In this document: positions 8,648 through 17,469 of the stretch, piece by piece
Position numbering within the stretch: the stretch's first letter is position 1
Layout of the letters: every line of letters starts with the position of its first letter
Assembly: GCF_042435035.1 (NCBI RefSeq)
Contig: NZ_JBHMQT010000032.1
Coordinates: 1-64,000, forward strand
DNA length: 64,000 nt
Reading direction: 5' to 3'
Source: Sphaerimonospora cavernae
GTDB lineage: Bacteria; Actinomycetota; Actinomycetes; Streptosporangiales; Streptosporangiaceae
Position numbers and translations under genes: made by a program
The notes under the pieces: generated by a model
The model's database searches: none
What the model was told of the DNA's origin: nothing
The model's input: the letters and a program-made list of their open reading frames with translations, nothing else

Positions 8648-10909
8648 ATGGAACACGTCGACGCTGTCGTGGTCGGCTCCGGATTCGGCGGAGCGGTGAC
8701 GGCCTACCGCCTGGCCGAGGCCGGGCTGTCTGTAGTGGTGCTCGAGCGAGGCCGGCCGTACCCGCCCGGCTCGTTCCCGCGCGGACCCGCCCAGTTCGGC
8801 CGCGCCTTCTGGGACCCCGACGCCGGCCTGTACGGGATGTTCGACGTGTGGAGCTTCCGCGACTGCGACTCCGTCGTCGGCAGCGGGCTCGGCGGCGGGT
8901 CTCTCGTGTACGCCAACGTGCTGCTGCGCAAGGACGAGGAGTGGTTCGTCCACGAGCAGCCGCTGCCGGGCGGCGGCTACGAGTCGTGGCCGGTGACCCG
9001 GACCGAGCTCGACCCCCACTACGACGCGGTGGAACGCATGATCGGCGTCTCGCCGTACCCGCTGGCCCATCCCGTCTACGCCGACACGCTGAAGACGCGG
9101 GCGATGCGGGACGCGGCGGCCGAGCTGGGGCTCGACTGGCGGCTTCCGCCGCTGGCCGTCAGCTTCGCCCCCTCTCCCGGCGCCGAGCCGGGCCCGGGGT
9201 TGCCGATCGCCGATCCCGAGTACGGCAGCGTCCACGGGGTGCCCCGCCGCACCTGCCGTCTGTGCGGGGAATGCGACATCGGCTGCAACGACGGCGCGAA
9301 GAACAGCCTGGACCACACCTATCTCGCGGCGGCCCGTCATCACGGGGCCGACCTGCGGACGCTGCACGAGGTGCGCGGCATCCGGCCGCGGGTGAACGGC
9401 GGCTACGACGTGGCCTACATCGTGCACATGCCGCCCGCCTCGCCGGACGCCGGGGACCGCCTGCGGCCGCGGTGGACCGGCCCGCACACCATCAGCTGCG
9501 ACCGCCTCGTCCTCGCCGCCGGAACGTTCGGCACGTCCCAGCTTCTGCTGCGCGACCGCACCGCGTTCCCCGGCCTGAGCCGTACGCTCGGGACGCGCTT
9601 TTCCGGCAACGGCGACGTGCTGGCGTTCCTGCTGCGGGCCACCGACCGCAGCAGGACCCGGCCGATCAACGCCGCCCGGGGGCCGGTGATCACGAGTGCG
9701 ATCCGGCTGGGCGACTCCTACATCGAAGACGGCGGCTACCCGGCGTTCGTCGACTACCTGGTCGAGGGCGCCGACATCCGGGCCGGTCTCGGCCGGGCGG
9801 CGCGGTTCGTGCTGGAGCGGGTGCGCGGCCTGCTGACGCACGACACGAACCTGTCGGCCGAGCTCGCCCACCTGATCGGCCGGGGCGAGCTGTCGGGAAG
9901 CTCGCTGCCGCTGCTCGGCATGGGGCTGGACGTGCCCGACGGGGTGCTACGGCTGCGCGACGGCCGGCTCGACCTCGTCTGGTCGCCCGAGACGAGCAAG
10001 GACTACTTCGACCGGCTGCGCGCGACCATGCGCAGGATCGGCGACGTGCTGGGCGCCGACTACGCCGGCATGCCCTCCCGGTGGCGCGACCGGGTGATCA
10101 CCGCGCATCCGCTCGGCGGGGCGCCCATGGGCCGCCACCCCGGGGAGGGGGTGTGCGACGCCTACGGCGAGGTGTTCGGCTTCCCCGGGCTGTACGTCGC
10201 GGACGGTGCGGCCATGCCGGGACCGGTCGGGGCCAACCCGGCGCTGACCATCGCGGCGCTGGCCGACCGCATGAGCACGAGGATGCTGGAGACGCGCCAG
10301 GATACGCCGGGACCTCTCGCCCATGGCAGTCCCGGCACGCGCAGCGCCACGCCGACGGCACTGTGGTTCATCGAGGAGATGCGGGGCCTCCTCGGGGCCG
10401 GCCGATGCGAGTTCAGGCTCACCATCACGGTCGACGACGCCGACCGATTCCTCGCCGAGCCGGAGCATCAGGCTCGGGCCGAGGGCTGGATCGACGCCGC
10501 CATTTGCGGGGGCCGGCGTCCCATCGCGCGGGGCTGGTTCAACCTCTTCGTCCCGGGAGAGGCACCCGACCACAGGCGCATGCGCTATCGCCTGCACTTC
10601 TGGGACGGTTCGAACCAGCCCCGCACTCTGACGGGCTGGAAGGACGTGCGCCACGGCCCGCCGACCCGGCTGTGGCTGGACACTTCCACGCTGTACGTCC
10701 GGCTGCTGGCCGGCCACGTCGCGGAGGACGAGGACGGGGACGCCGAGGAGATCGCGTCGGGGACGCTGCGGATCATGCCGGTCGACCTGGCCCGCATGCT
10801 GGCCACCTTCCGCACGGAGGGGCCGGACGGCGCGGCGGCGCTCGCCCGCTTCTGCGGGTTCTTCCTCGGCGAGCTGTGGGACGTCTACCGGCCGCGCCAG
10901 GGTGCGTAA
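8648..10909 (+). CDS. GMC-family FAD oxidoreductase, cholesterol-oxidase-like, with extra C-terminal domain
   Basis: A 753-aa protein. The N-terminus carries the FAD-binding GSGFGG motif followed by VVVLERG (residues about 5-33). RRTCRLCGECDIGCNDGAK is a Cys-rich segment typical of the cholesterol-oxidase branch of GMC enzymes. HPLGGAPMG and the GLYVADGAAMPG / NPALTIAALADR block form the C-terminal catalytic and FAD part. About 210 extra residues follow (from about residue 560), with no recognised motif. It probably oxidises a hydroxyl on a sterol-like or other hydrophobic substrate, working with the upstream hydrolase. The ATG at 8648 comes after AAAGCAACGGACATAG, a weak ribosome site. Confidence 0.88.
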   Translation: MEHVDAVVVGSGFGGAVTAYRLAEAGLSVVVLERGRPYPPGSFPRGPAQFGRAFWDPDAGLYGMFDVWSFRDCDSVVGSGLGGGSLVYANVLLRKDEEWFVHEQPLPGGGYESWPVTRTELDPHYDAVERMIGVSPYPLAHPVYADTLKTRAMRDAAAELGLDWRLPPLAVSFAPSPGAEPGPGLPIADPEYGSVHGVPRRTCRLCGECDIGCNDGAKNSLDHTYLAAARHHGADLRTLHEVRGIRPRVNGGYDVAYIVHMPPASPDAGDRLRPRWTGPHTISCDRLVLAAGTFGTSQLLLRDRTAFPGLSRTLGTRFSGNGDVLAFLLRATDRSRTRPINAARGPVITSAIRLGDSYIEDGGYPAFVDYLVEGADIRAGLGRAARFVLERVRGLLTHDTNLSAELAHLIGRGELSGSSLPLLGMGLDVPDGVLRLRDGRLDLVWSPETSKDYFDRLRATMRRIGDVLGADYAGMPSRWRDRVITAHPLGGAPMGRHPGEGVCDAYGEVFGFPGLYVADGAAMPGPVGANPALTIAALADRMSTRMLETRQDTPGPLAHGSPGTRSATPTALWFIEEMRGLLGAGRCEFRLTITVDDADRFLAEPEHQARAEGWIDAAICGGRRPIARGWFNLFVPGEAPDHRRMRYRLHFWDGSNQPRTLTGWKDVRHGPPTRLWLDTSTLYVRLLAGHVAEDEDGDAEEIASGTLRIMPVDLARMLATFRTEGPDGAAALARFCGFFLGELWDVYRPRQGA

Positions 10910-10991
10910 GATCGCGCGCTAGATCACCCCTCGGCAACAAGCGTCGCGTTGGTTCTACCATTCGACCGGTTTCGCCCTAGAATCCGCCCTT

Positions 10992-11864
10992 GTGAACGAA
11001 GGTCACGAAGAGCCGCCGCGGCTTCCCACGCGGGAGCGGTCCCACCGGCCCGGAGGCGGACGGCACCGGCGGCCGCTGCCCGCGAATCTGCCGCCAGAGG
11101 CGCCGACCCTGGTCCTGGCCGTGCCCGGGAAGGTGGGGACCGCGGCCGACGACGTGGACGTGGCGGCCGAGGTCGCCTCCATCGTCCGGGTCGACAATCC
11201 CCAGATCGACCTTCGTCTCGTCTCGCTCGCCGACGGGGGCGCAGAACTGGTCAAGGAGATCGGCGTGATCTCCGCCGAGCGCACCGCCGAGGGCCCCGCC
11301 GCGGTGGTGGTCCCCCTGGTCACCGGTCCGCACCCCCGGTTGATGCGCGCGGTGCGCGACGCCGCGGCGCAGAGCGAGGCCGACGTCAGGATCACCGAAC
11401 CGCTGGGGCCCCATCCCGTGCTGGCCGAGGCGCTGCACGTCCGGCTGGCGGAGGCGGGCCTTGCCCGTGCCGACCGGATGCGGCTGTTCAACGTCTCCTC
11501 GCCGGTCGACGGGATCATCGTCGTCACGGCCGGGGGTGACGAGGCGGCACGGGGGGCCGACGCCACCGCCGTCCTGCTGGCCTCCCGGCTGACCCTGCCC
11601 GTCGTCCCGGCGGCGATCGACGGGGTGCCGTCGGTCCGGGACGCCGCGGAAAGGCTGCGCAAGATCGGCGCCAACCGGCTGGCGCTCGTCCCCTTCGTGA
11701 TCGGACCGGAGGCCGACCACAGTCGCATCACCTCGGCCGCCGAGGCGACCGAGGCGGGCTGTGCCGCTCCGCTCGGCGCCCACGAGGCGGTCGCCCGGAT
11801 GGTGTGCGTTCGGTACGGCGCGGCCTTCGGCGGGCTCGACGGCTTCGACGACCTGTCCGATTAG
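10992..11864 (+). CDS. CbiX/SirB-like sirohydrochlorin chelatase family protein
   Basis: A 290-aa protein resembling two-half CbiX-type chelatases. The central GPHPVLAEALHVRLAEAG, the VDGIIVVTAGG strand, ANRLALVPFVIGPEADHSRI and GCAAPLGAHEAVARMV match the second half and C-terminus of actinobacterial CbiX proteins. The first half normally opens with an HGS(R) segment carrying a metal-binding His; here that place reads LVLAVPGK, so the first metal site looks lost. The first 35 residues are basic and variable. Start GTG at 10992. No sirohaem or nitrite reductase genes are nearby. Function as a chelatase is uncertain. Confidence 0.65.
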   Translation: MNEGHEEPPRLPTRERSHRPGGGRHRRPLPANLPPEAPTLVLAVPGKVGTAADDVDVAAEVASIVRVDNPQIDLRLVSLADGGAELVKEIGVISAERTAEGPAAVVVPLVTGPHPRLMRAVRDAAAQSEADVRITEPLGPHPVLAEALHVRLAEAGLARADRMRLFNVSSPVDGIIVVTAGGDEAARGADATAVLLASRLTLPVVPAAIDGVPSVRDAAERLRKIGANRLALVPFVIGPEADHSRITSAAEATEAGCAAPLGAHEAVARMVCVRYGAAFGGLDGFDDLSD

Positions 11865-11894
11865 ACCATCCGCCTGATCAGACCATCTGGCTGA

Positions 11895-12438
11895 TCAGAT
11901 CAACGCCCGCCAGACCTCGATGGCGAGGACCGGGCGCATACCGACCGACAGGTAGAGGTCGAGGGCGGGCGTGACGTTGTTCGAATCAACGTGAAGGATC
12001 GTCCCTGCCCGGTGCGCCCCGGTCGACGGTGACCCCGGGCAGGGACGCCCACTCCACCCCCTGATGATCGATCCGCATGCGGTGGAAGCCGGTCGCGGGC
12101 TCGAACCCGCGCGCGCCGGCCGCGGCCCGCACCATGTCCCACAGGAGGTCCGCGGCCTCCGGATCCCTGGCCTGGACGTCGATGTCCACGTTGTCACTCA
12201 TGCCCTTGCGCTGGGCGTAGCCCCAGCCCACCATCCGGTCGCCGGCGTGTAAAACCCAGGCGTCATTGGCGAGGTCGATCTCGGCGAGCGTGTCGGCTAT
12301 GTCCTGGAAAGTCCAGTCCGGCTTGCCGATCACCTCGGCGTCGTGCTCAGCGACCAGTTCGTGGACCGCCATGGCGTCGGCCCGATCGGGCCGTCTGATG
12401 TCGAATTCGTTCACGCCATTGTTAGTACGATGCGACAC
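11895..12438 (-). pseudogene. Tandem-GNAT acetyltransferase, internally deleted and frameshifted
   Basis: From ATG 12438 the frame encodes an N-terminal GNAT half (residues 1 to about 145) that stops at 11986. A different minus frame then encodes ILHVDSNNVTPALDLYLSVG and a short tail ending at 11895, which is the acetyl-CoA-binding end of a GNAT domain. In intact tandem-GNAT proteins about 120 residues separate these parts. The gene has therefore lost most of its second domain and shifted frame near 12000-12030. It may still give a 150-aa fragment. Confidence 0.7.
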
Positions 12439-12529
12439 TTGGCGGTGACTTGCGTGTGATTTGCAGGATTCCGAGTGGAGATCCGCGGGTCGGATCAGGG
12501 GTTGCGATCAGCGTTGAAGCGGTGTCCGA

Positions 12530-13873
12530 TCAGATGAGCCCCATGGCGAGCATCGCGTCCGCCACCCGCTTGAACCCGTCGATGTTGGCACCGGCGACGT
12601 AGTCGCCCGGCATGCCGTACTCGTCGGCGGTCTGCAGACAGCGGCGGTGGATGTCCTTCATGATCTCCTGCAGCTTCCGCTCGGAGAACTCGAACGTCCA
12701 CCTGTCGCGGCTGGCGTTCTGCTGCATCTCCAGGGCACTGGTGGCGACGCCGCCCGCGTTGGCGGCCTTGCCCGGCCCGAACGACACACCCGCCTGCTGG
12801 AAGACCCGGATGCCCTCGGGAGTGGTGGGCATGTTGGCACCCTCGCCAACCGCCATGCAGCCGCCCCGGACCATCGCCTCGGCGTCCTTGCCGGTGATCT
12901 CGTTCTCCGTGGCCGACGGCATGGCCACCTCGCACGGCACCTCCCAGACGCTGCGGCCGGCCACGAATGTGGCGTCGGTGCCCCGGCGCTCGGCGTAGGC
13001 GCTCAGCCGGCGCCGCTCGACCCCCTTGATCTGCTTGAGCAGGTCGAGGTCGATGCCCTTCTCGTCCACGACGTACCCGGAGGAGTCGGAGCAGGCGACG
13101 ACGGTGCCGCCGAGCTGCTGCACCTTCTCGATGCAGTAGATCGCGACGTTGCCGGCACCGGAGACCACCACCCGCCTGCCGTCGAACGACGTGCCGCGCG
13201 CCTTCAGCATCTCCTCCACGAAGAAAGCGCAGCCGTACCCGGTGGCCTCGGTACGCACCTGCGCGCCGCCGTAGGTGAGTCCCTTACCGGTGATCACGCC
13301 GGATTCGTACCGGTTGGTGATGCGCTTGTACTGGCCGAACAGGTAGCCGATCTCGCGTCCGCCGACACCGATGTCTCCCGCGGGCACGTCGGTGTACTCG
13401 CCCAGGTGACGGTAGAGCTCGGTCATGAAGCTCTGACAGAAGCGCATGATCTCGCGGTCGGAGCGTCCCTTCGGGTCGAAGTCGGAGCCGCCCTTGCCTC
13501 CTCCTATCGGCAGACCGGTCAGACCGTTCTTGAAGATCTGCTCGAATCCCAGGAACTTGACGATGCCCAGGTAGACCGACGGGTGGAAGCGGAGCCCGCC
13601 CTTGTACGGCCCGAGCGCGCTGTTGAACTCGACCCGGAAGCCGCGGTTGATGTGCACCTCGCCCTGGTCGTCCTCCCAGGGCACGCGGAAGATGATCTGC
13701 CGCTCAGGCTCGCAGATCCTCTCGATGATCTTGTGCTCGGCATACTCGGGGTCCTTTCCGAGGACAGGCCCGATGCTCTCCAGCACTTCCCGGACCGCCT
13801 GATGGAACTCGATCTCACCCGGGTTGCGGCGCAGCACGTTGTCGTACACCGACGACAGTCTCTCGTGCAGCAT
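12530..13873 (-). CDS. gdhA: NADP-specific glutamate dehydrogenase
   Basis: A 447-aa hexameric-type glutamate dehydrogenase that interconverts 2-oxoglutarate plus ammonium and glutamate in the cytoplasm. The signatures are GPYKGGLRFHP (substrate Lys91), LPIGGGKGGSDFDPKG (catalytic Lys127), the Rossmann turn VVSGAGNVA and AGGVATSALEM. Length matches the family of about 445 residues. The ATG at 13873 is chosen because GAAGGGA lies 7 bases upstream and MLHERL matches the usual beginning; the frame stays open upstream to 14065 without a good ribosome site. It stands alone, convergent with the GNAT remnant's transcription direction on the same strand. Confidence 0.95.
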   Translation of the reverse strand: MLHERLSSVYDNVLRRNPGEIEFHQAVREVLESIGPVLGKDPEYAEHKIIERICEPERQIIFRVPWEDDQGEVHINRGFRVEFNSALGPYKGGLRFHPSVYLGIVKFLGFEQIFKNGLTGLPIGGGKGGSDFDPKGRSDREIMRFCQSFMTELYRHLGEYTDVPAGDIGVGGREIGYLFGQYKRITNRYESGVITGKGLTYGGAQVRTEATGYGCAFFVEEMLKARGTSFDGRRVVVSGAGNVAIYCIEKVQQLGGTVVACSDSSGYVVDEKGIDLDLLKQIKGVERRRLSAYAERRGTDATFVAGRSVWEVPCEVAMPSATENEITGKDAEAMVRGGCMAVGEGANMPTTPEGIRVFQQAGVSFGPGKAANAGGVATSALEMQQNASRDRWTFEFSERKLQEIMKDIHRRCLQTADEYGMPGDYVAGANIDGFKRVADAMLAMGLI

Positions 13874-14036
13874 CGACCATCCCTTCTCTTGATGTCGTGA
13901 TATTGCCCGCTTCACTGTAAGCGCGACCGCGAGCAACGGCCACATCGGGGCAGGCCCGGCATATAGTCCAACCAACGAGGTGACACCAACGCCTCCCAAG
14001 ACCCGGCAAAAAGCGCTCCTGCCCGGCAAACGACAG

Positions 14037-14073
14037 GCGGGCGAGTCCGGGGCCATACCCCGCACTCGCCCGC
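14037..14073 (-). terminator. Strong hairpin, probable terminator of the collagen-like gene
   Basis: GCGGGCGAGT pairs perfectly with ACTCGCCCGC, and inner GGGG/CCCC extends the stem around a short loop. It lies about 40 bases past the 3' end of the leftward collagen-like gene. A short T stretch follows on the minus strand. Confidence 0.6.
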
Positions 14074-14114
14074 TCGTGTCATCTACAGCCGTGGCTTTGG
14101 TCGCAGTTCATCAC

Positions 14115-15137
14115 TCAGCCGAGCCAGGGCATCTCCTCAAGCCAGCTCGGCCAGTAGAGATCGTCATAGTCGACCTCACAGTATGGAGCGTGCTCGCCCG
14201 TGGGCCGGCAGCCCGGCTGGTACGCGGGCGGACAGGTGTGCTTGCACGTGGGCGAATACGCCTTGCACGTCGGCGGGCAGGTGTGCTTGCACGCGGGCGA
14301 ACAGGTCTTGCACGTCGGCGGGCAGGTCTTGCACGGGCAGTGAGAACCCGGCGGACCCTGAGGCCCCTCCGGACCTTGCGGACCTTGCGGGCCCTGAGGC
14401 CCTTGTGGACCGCCAGGGCCCTGCGGCCCCTCGGGCCCCTGCGGACCTGTCGAGCCCTGCGGCCCCTGCGGCCCCTGCGGACCTGTCGGGCCGGTCTCAC
14501 CCCGCTCACCAGGAAGACCCTGCGGACCAGCGGGGCCCTGCGGACCAGCGGGACCAGCGGGACCTGCCGGACCCTGTACGGTCCGGATGCCCGGGAAGGG
14601 CATCGCTCCGCCTGCCGTGCCCGGGAAGCCAGTGTTGGGCATGCCACCGAAGCCGGGGGTGCCCCCGGCACCGGGTCCGTTTCCACCCATGATCCCACCG
14701 GGCCCACCGGTCATCCCGGGCCCAGAATTCCCACTCGTCGCACCGGGTCCCACCGTGCCGGGCGGGCCCGCCGGACCAGGCGGTCCAGGTGGGCCGGGCG
14801 GTCCAGGTGGGCCGGGCGGGCCCTGCTGGCTGCGAGACCCGTGCGGGCCGGCCGGTCCACGCCGGCGTTTGGCGTCTCGCTGACCCCGCCGCTTTTTGTG
14901 CCCGCCGGACGCGCGTGGCCCCGGCCTGGGCCCGGGCGAGACGAGATGCGGAGCGGGAACCCCGTCCATCGCGCTCAGCGGGCCGATGCGCTCCTTCGCC
15001 ATCTGAGGATGAGCAGCGGCATTCACGGGCAACTGGGCCGACGCCGCCGCCCCCGTCATCGCCACTATCAGGGCATATTTACGGAGACGACGACCGGCAA
15101 GCAGACCGGAGACCGACCAGCTTCCAGGAAGAACCAA
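14115..15137 (-). CDS. Secreted collagen-like GXY-repeat protein with Cys-rich tail
   Basis: A 340-aa protein. Basic residues (RRLRK) and a hydrophobic stretch ending in ASA/NAAAHP form a signal peptide near residues 16-42. Two collagen-type Gly-X-Y tracts (about residues 105-128 and 190-270, rich in GPP, GPQ and GPA) flank a Gly/Asn/Met-rich segment. The tail has eight repeated units of the type CPPTCK/ACKHTC, then an acidic aromatic end (YDDLYWPSWLEEMPW). Triple helix formation and Cys-mediated cross-linking or metal binding outside the cell are inferences. The TTG start at 15137 follows AAAGGGAG by seven bases. A damaged copy of its 5' region lies upstream. Confidence 0.85.
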   Translation of the reverse strand: MVLPGSWSVSGLLAGRRLRKYALIVAMTGAAASAQLPVNAAAHPQMAKERIGPLSAMDGVPAPHLVSPGPRPGPRASGGHKKRRGQRDAKRRRGPAGPHGSRSQQGPPGPPGPPGPPGPPGPAGPPGTVGPGATSGNSGPGMTGGPGGIMGGNGPGAGGTPGFGGMPNTGFPGTAGGAMPFPGIRTVQGPAGPAGPAGPQGPAGPQGLPGERGETGPTGPQGPQGPQGSTGPQGPEGPQGPGGPQGPQGPQGPQGPEGPQGPPGSHCPCKTCPPTCKTCSPACKHTCPPTCKAYSPTCKHTCPPAYQPGCRPTGEHAPYCEVDYDDLYWPSWLEEMPWLG

Positions 15138-15432
15138 TTGATGCTCCCTTTAGATGTTGACACGTCTACAGTTCCACGGCTTTCCGATGACGCCTGCCGA
15201 AGCTACCTCACCGGTAAGCGCCGGACCGCGCCCCCATAATCAGAACCAGGTAAACATAGGGCACAGGAAAGAAATGCCACCCGATTTCCCCCGACGTTTT
15301 CCCAAATAGATGACACAATCCAACGAAAATGGATTTGCCTGGCAAAACCGCACTTTTCCTGGGTGGCTCAGCGGCCGACACCTGTCCACATTTCGGGTCT
15401 TGGGGGGCGGATCATCCGAATCCGTGGCCTTG

Positions 15433-15543
15433 TCAGCGCGCATCGTCGTCGTCAGACGCTGCCGGGTATCGGATTACGGCGGACTTGCGGCGACAGCGAC
15501 CGGTAAGCGACCCGGCAACCGACCCGCTTCCAGGAAGAATCAA
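15433..15543 (-). pseudogene. Truncated duplicate of the collagen-like gene's start
   Basis: A TTG at 15543 opens 36 codons that parallel the N-terminus of the collagen-like protein: LILPGSGSVAGSLTG against MVLPGSWSVSGLLAG, then RCRRKSAVI against RRLRKYALI. It ends in DDDDAR at a stop, without the collagen repeats. The ribosome site and spacing are also conserved. It is either a decayed paralogue or a very small secreted peptide gene. Confidence 0.6.
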
Positions 15544-15745
15544 TTGATGCTCCCCTTTGATGTTAATACGTACACAGCCATCGCTTTCCCGGCGATGCGC
15601 GCTGGAGATACCCTGACGGAGACATTCGGACGCCGACCTTGACACCAGAAACGGGTAAACACATAACACGCACGAGACAATACGACCTCATTTTCTCGGC
15701 GTTTACGGAATAGTCCTCACGGTCGCCGAAAGTGGATTGAACATC
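15518..15745. repeat. Diverged duplicate of the region upstream of the collagen-like gene
   Basis: This stretch aligns with 15111-15345. Shared landmarks in order are GCTTCCAGGAAGAAYCAATTG, ATGCTCCC, GATGTT, ACGT-TACA, the cluster CCAGGTAAACA-like / GGGTAAACACA, and a downstream GAAARTGGATT. The rest of the gap 15240-15880 holds no convincing gene apart from the truncated duplicate; it must hold the promoters of both copies and the leader of the aldo/keto reductase. Confidence 0.65.
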
Positions 15746-15880
15746 AAGATCAGCACACCAGTGTCACGATTTCTCGCATAGGGCATCCAGTCGGACAAAT
15801 CTAGTCTCGACGACTCAGCGACCGGCCGGGGTCGTCTGCGGCTCGGTTCTGGCGATCCGTTGCTGGATAGGGTGATCCGC

Positions 15881-16864
15881 ATGGATTACGTACGGCTCGG
15901 CAACACCGGTCTGAAGGTCAGCAGGATCTGCCTCGGCATGATGAGCTACGGCGACCCGGCCATGATGGAGTGGCTTCTCGATGAGCAGCGCGCCGAACCT
16001 ATCGTCCGCAGGGCCGCCGACGGCGGCGTGACGTTCTTCGACACCGCCGACATGTACTCGCGCGGCGTCAGCGAGGAGATCACCGGCAGCCTGCTCCGCA
16101 AGATCTTCCCCCGCCGAGACGACTACGTGCTGGCCACCAAGGTCTACTTTCCGATGGGCGACGCCCAGAACGACCGCGGCCTGTCGCGCAAGCACATCCT
16201 GTCCGCCATCGACGCCTCGCTGACCCGCCTGGGCACCGACCACGTGGACCTCTACCAGATCCACCGCTGGGACGAGGAGACGCCGATCGAGGAGACGATG
16301 GAGGCGCTGCACGACGTCGTCCGGGCGGGCAAGGCCCGCTACATCGGCGCCTCCAGCATGTTCGCCTGGCAGTTCGCCAAGGCGCAGCACACAGCCGATA
16401 TGCACGGCTGGACCAGGTTCGTCACGATGCAGGGTCATTACAACCTCCTCTATCGCGAGGAGGAGCGGGAGATGGTCCCGCTCTGCCTCGACCAGGGGGT
16501 CGGGCTGATCCCGTGGAGCCCGCTCGCGCGGGGCTTGCTGGCCCGGGCCGGCGTGGCCTCCGACACCAGTCGCCAGACGGGGGACGGGGCACGGCAGCGG
16601 CAGCTCTACGGCGACGCAGACGGCCGGTACGGCGAGGCCGCGATCCTGGAGCGGGCGGCGCGGACGGCGGCCGAGCGCGGTGTCGCGCCCGCGACCGTCG
16701 CCATGGCCTGGCTGCTGAGCCGGCCCGGCATCACCGCCCCGATCGTGGGCGCGACCAAGGAGCATCACGTGGACGACGCGCTCGCCGCCGTGGACCTCGC
16801 GCTCACCGACAAGGAGATCGCCTACCTGGAGGAGCCCTATCTCCCCCGTCCCGTCCAGATGTGA
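15881..16864 (+). CDS. Aldo/keto reductase
   Basis: A 327-aa TIM-barrel NADPH-dependent carbonyl reductase. The full catalytic tetrad is visible: Asp54 and Tyr59 (FFDTADMYSRG), Lys87 (VLATKVYFP) and His128 (LYQIHRWDEE). The C-terminal cofactor segment TAPIVGATKEHHVDDALAAV is also present. It resembles the YajO/YhdN-like AKR branch. ATG 15881 is preferred (MDYVRLGNTGL is the typical opening and AGGGTG is upstream); an in-frame earlier start at 15860 lacks support. Substrate unknown. Confidence 0.93.
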   Translation: MDYVRLGNTGLKVSRICLGMMSYGDPAMMEWLLDEQRAEPIVRRAADGGVTFFDTADMYSRGVSEEITGSLLRKIFPRRDDYVLATKVYFPMGDAQNDRGLSRKHILSAIDASLTRLGTDHVDLYQIHRWDEETPIEETMEALHDVVRAGKARYIGASSMFAWQFAKAQHTADMHGWTRFVTMQGHYNLLYREEEREMVPLCLDQGVGLIPWSPLARGLLARAGVASDTSRQTGDGARQRQLYGDADGRYGEAAILERAARTAAERGVAPATVAMAWLLSRPGITAPIVGATKEHHVDDALAAVDLALTDKEIAYLEEPYLPRPVQM

Positions 16865-16927
16865 CGACGATCCCGGCCGGAAGAGACCGGGTTGCCCGGG
16901 GGCCGCGATGAGCGGCAGGCTGGGCGG

Positions 16928-17443
16928 ATGCTGATCCGCCGGGAGACTCCCACAGACGTCGGTGCCATCCGCGCCGTGACCGCCGCCGCCTTCGGAAAGG
17001 AGCCCGGCCGGGTGCCCGTCGAGGCGGTGCTGGTCGACGAGTTGCGTGCCGACAAGGGCTGGCTGCCCGGCCTCTCGCTCGTCGCGGTCTCCCCCGCCGG
17101 GGAGGTCGTCGGGCACGTGGTGTGCAGCCGCGGCCACGTCGGCCCGGTCCCGGCGCTGGGCCTCGGACCGCTGAGCGTGCGTCCCGACCACCAGGGCCGC
17201 GGCGTGGGATCCGCGCTGATGCACGCCGTGCTCGGGGCGGCCGAGGCCCTCGGGGAACCGCTCGTGGCGTTGCTCGGCGATCCCGGCTACTATTCGCGGT
17301 TCGGTTTCGCCGCTGCGGAAGAGCACGGCATCACGCCTCCGGTGCCCGCCTGGGGACCCTATTTCCAGGCGCGCGTGTTCGACGAGCCCACCCCCCCGCC
17401 CCGCGGTCTGTTCACCTATGCCGAGCCGTTCTCCCGGGTCTGA
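16928..17443 (+). CDS. GNAT family N-acetyltransferase (YhbS-like)
   Basis: A 171-aa acetyltransferase. LGPLSVRPDHQGRGVGSAL is the acetyl-CoA pyrophosphate-binding motif (Q/R-x-x-G-x-G/A). ALLGDPGYYSRFGFAAA is the C-terminal motif found in YhbS-type enzymes. ATG 16928 (MLIRRETPTDV) is the natural start; 64 bases separate it from the aldo/keto reductase, so they are probably one transcript. Substrate unknown. Confidence 0.9.
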   Translation: MLIRRETPTDVGAIRAVTAAAFGKEPGRVPVEAVLVDELRADKGWLPGLSLVAVSPAGEVVGHVVCSRGHVGPVPALGLGPLSVRPDHQGRGVGSALMHAVLGAAEALGEPLVALLGDPGYYSRFGFAAAEEHGITPPVPAWGPYFQARVFDEPTPPPRGLFTYAEPFSRV

Positions 17444-17469
17444 CCGCGCTGCGAGTCGACGCCTGCGAG

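Noticed and set aside
13980..15239. Plus-strand frame opposite the collagen-like gene
   Set aside because: It reads as Arg/Thr/Gly repeats produced by the antisense of GXY repeats, with no start signal.
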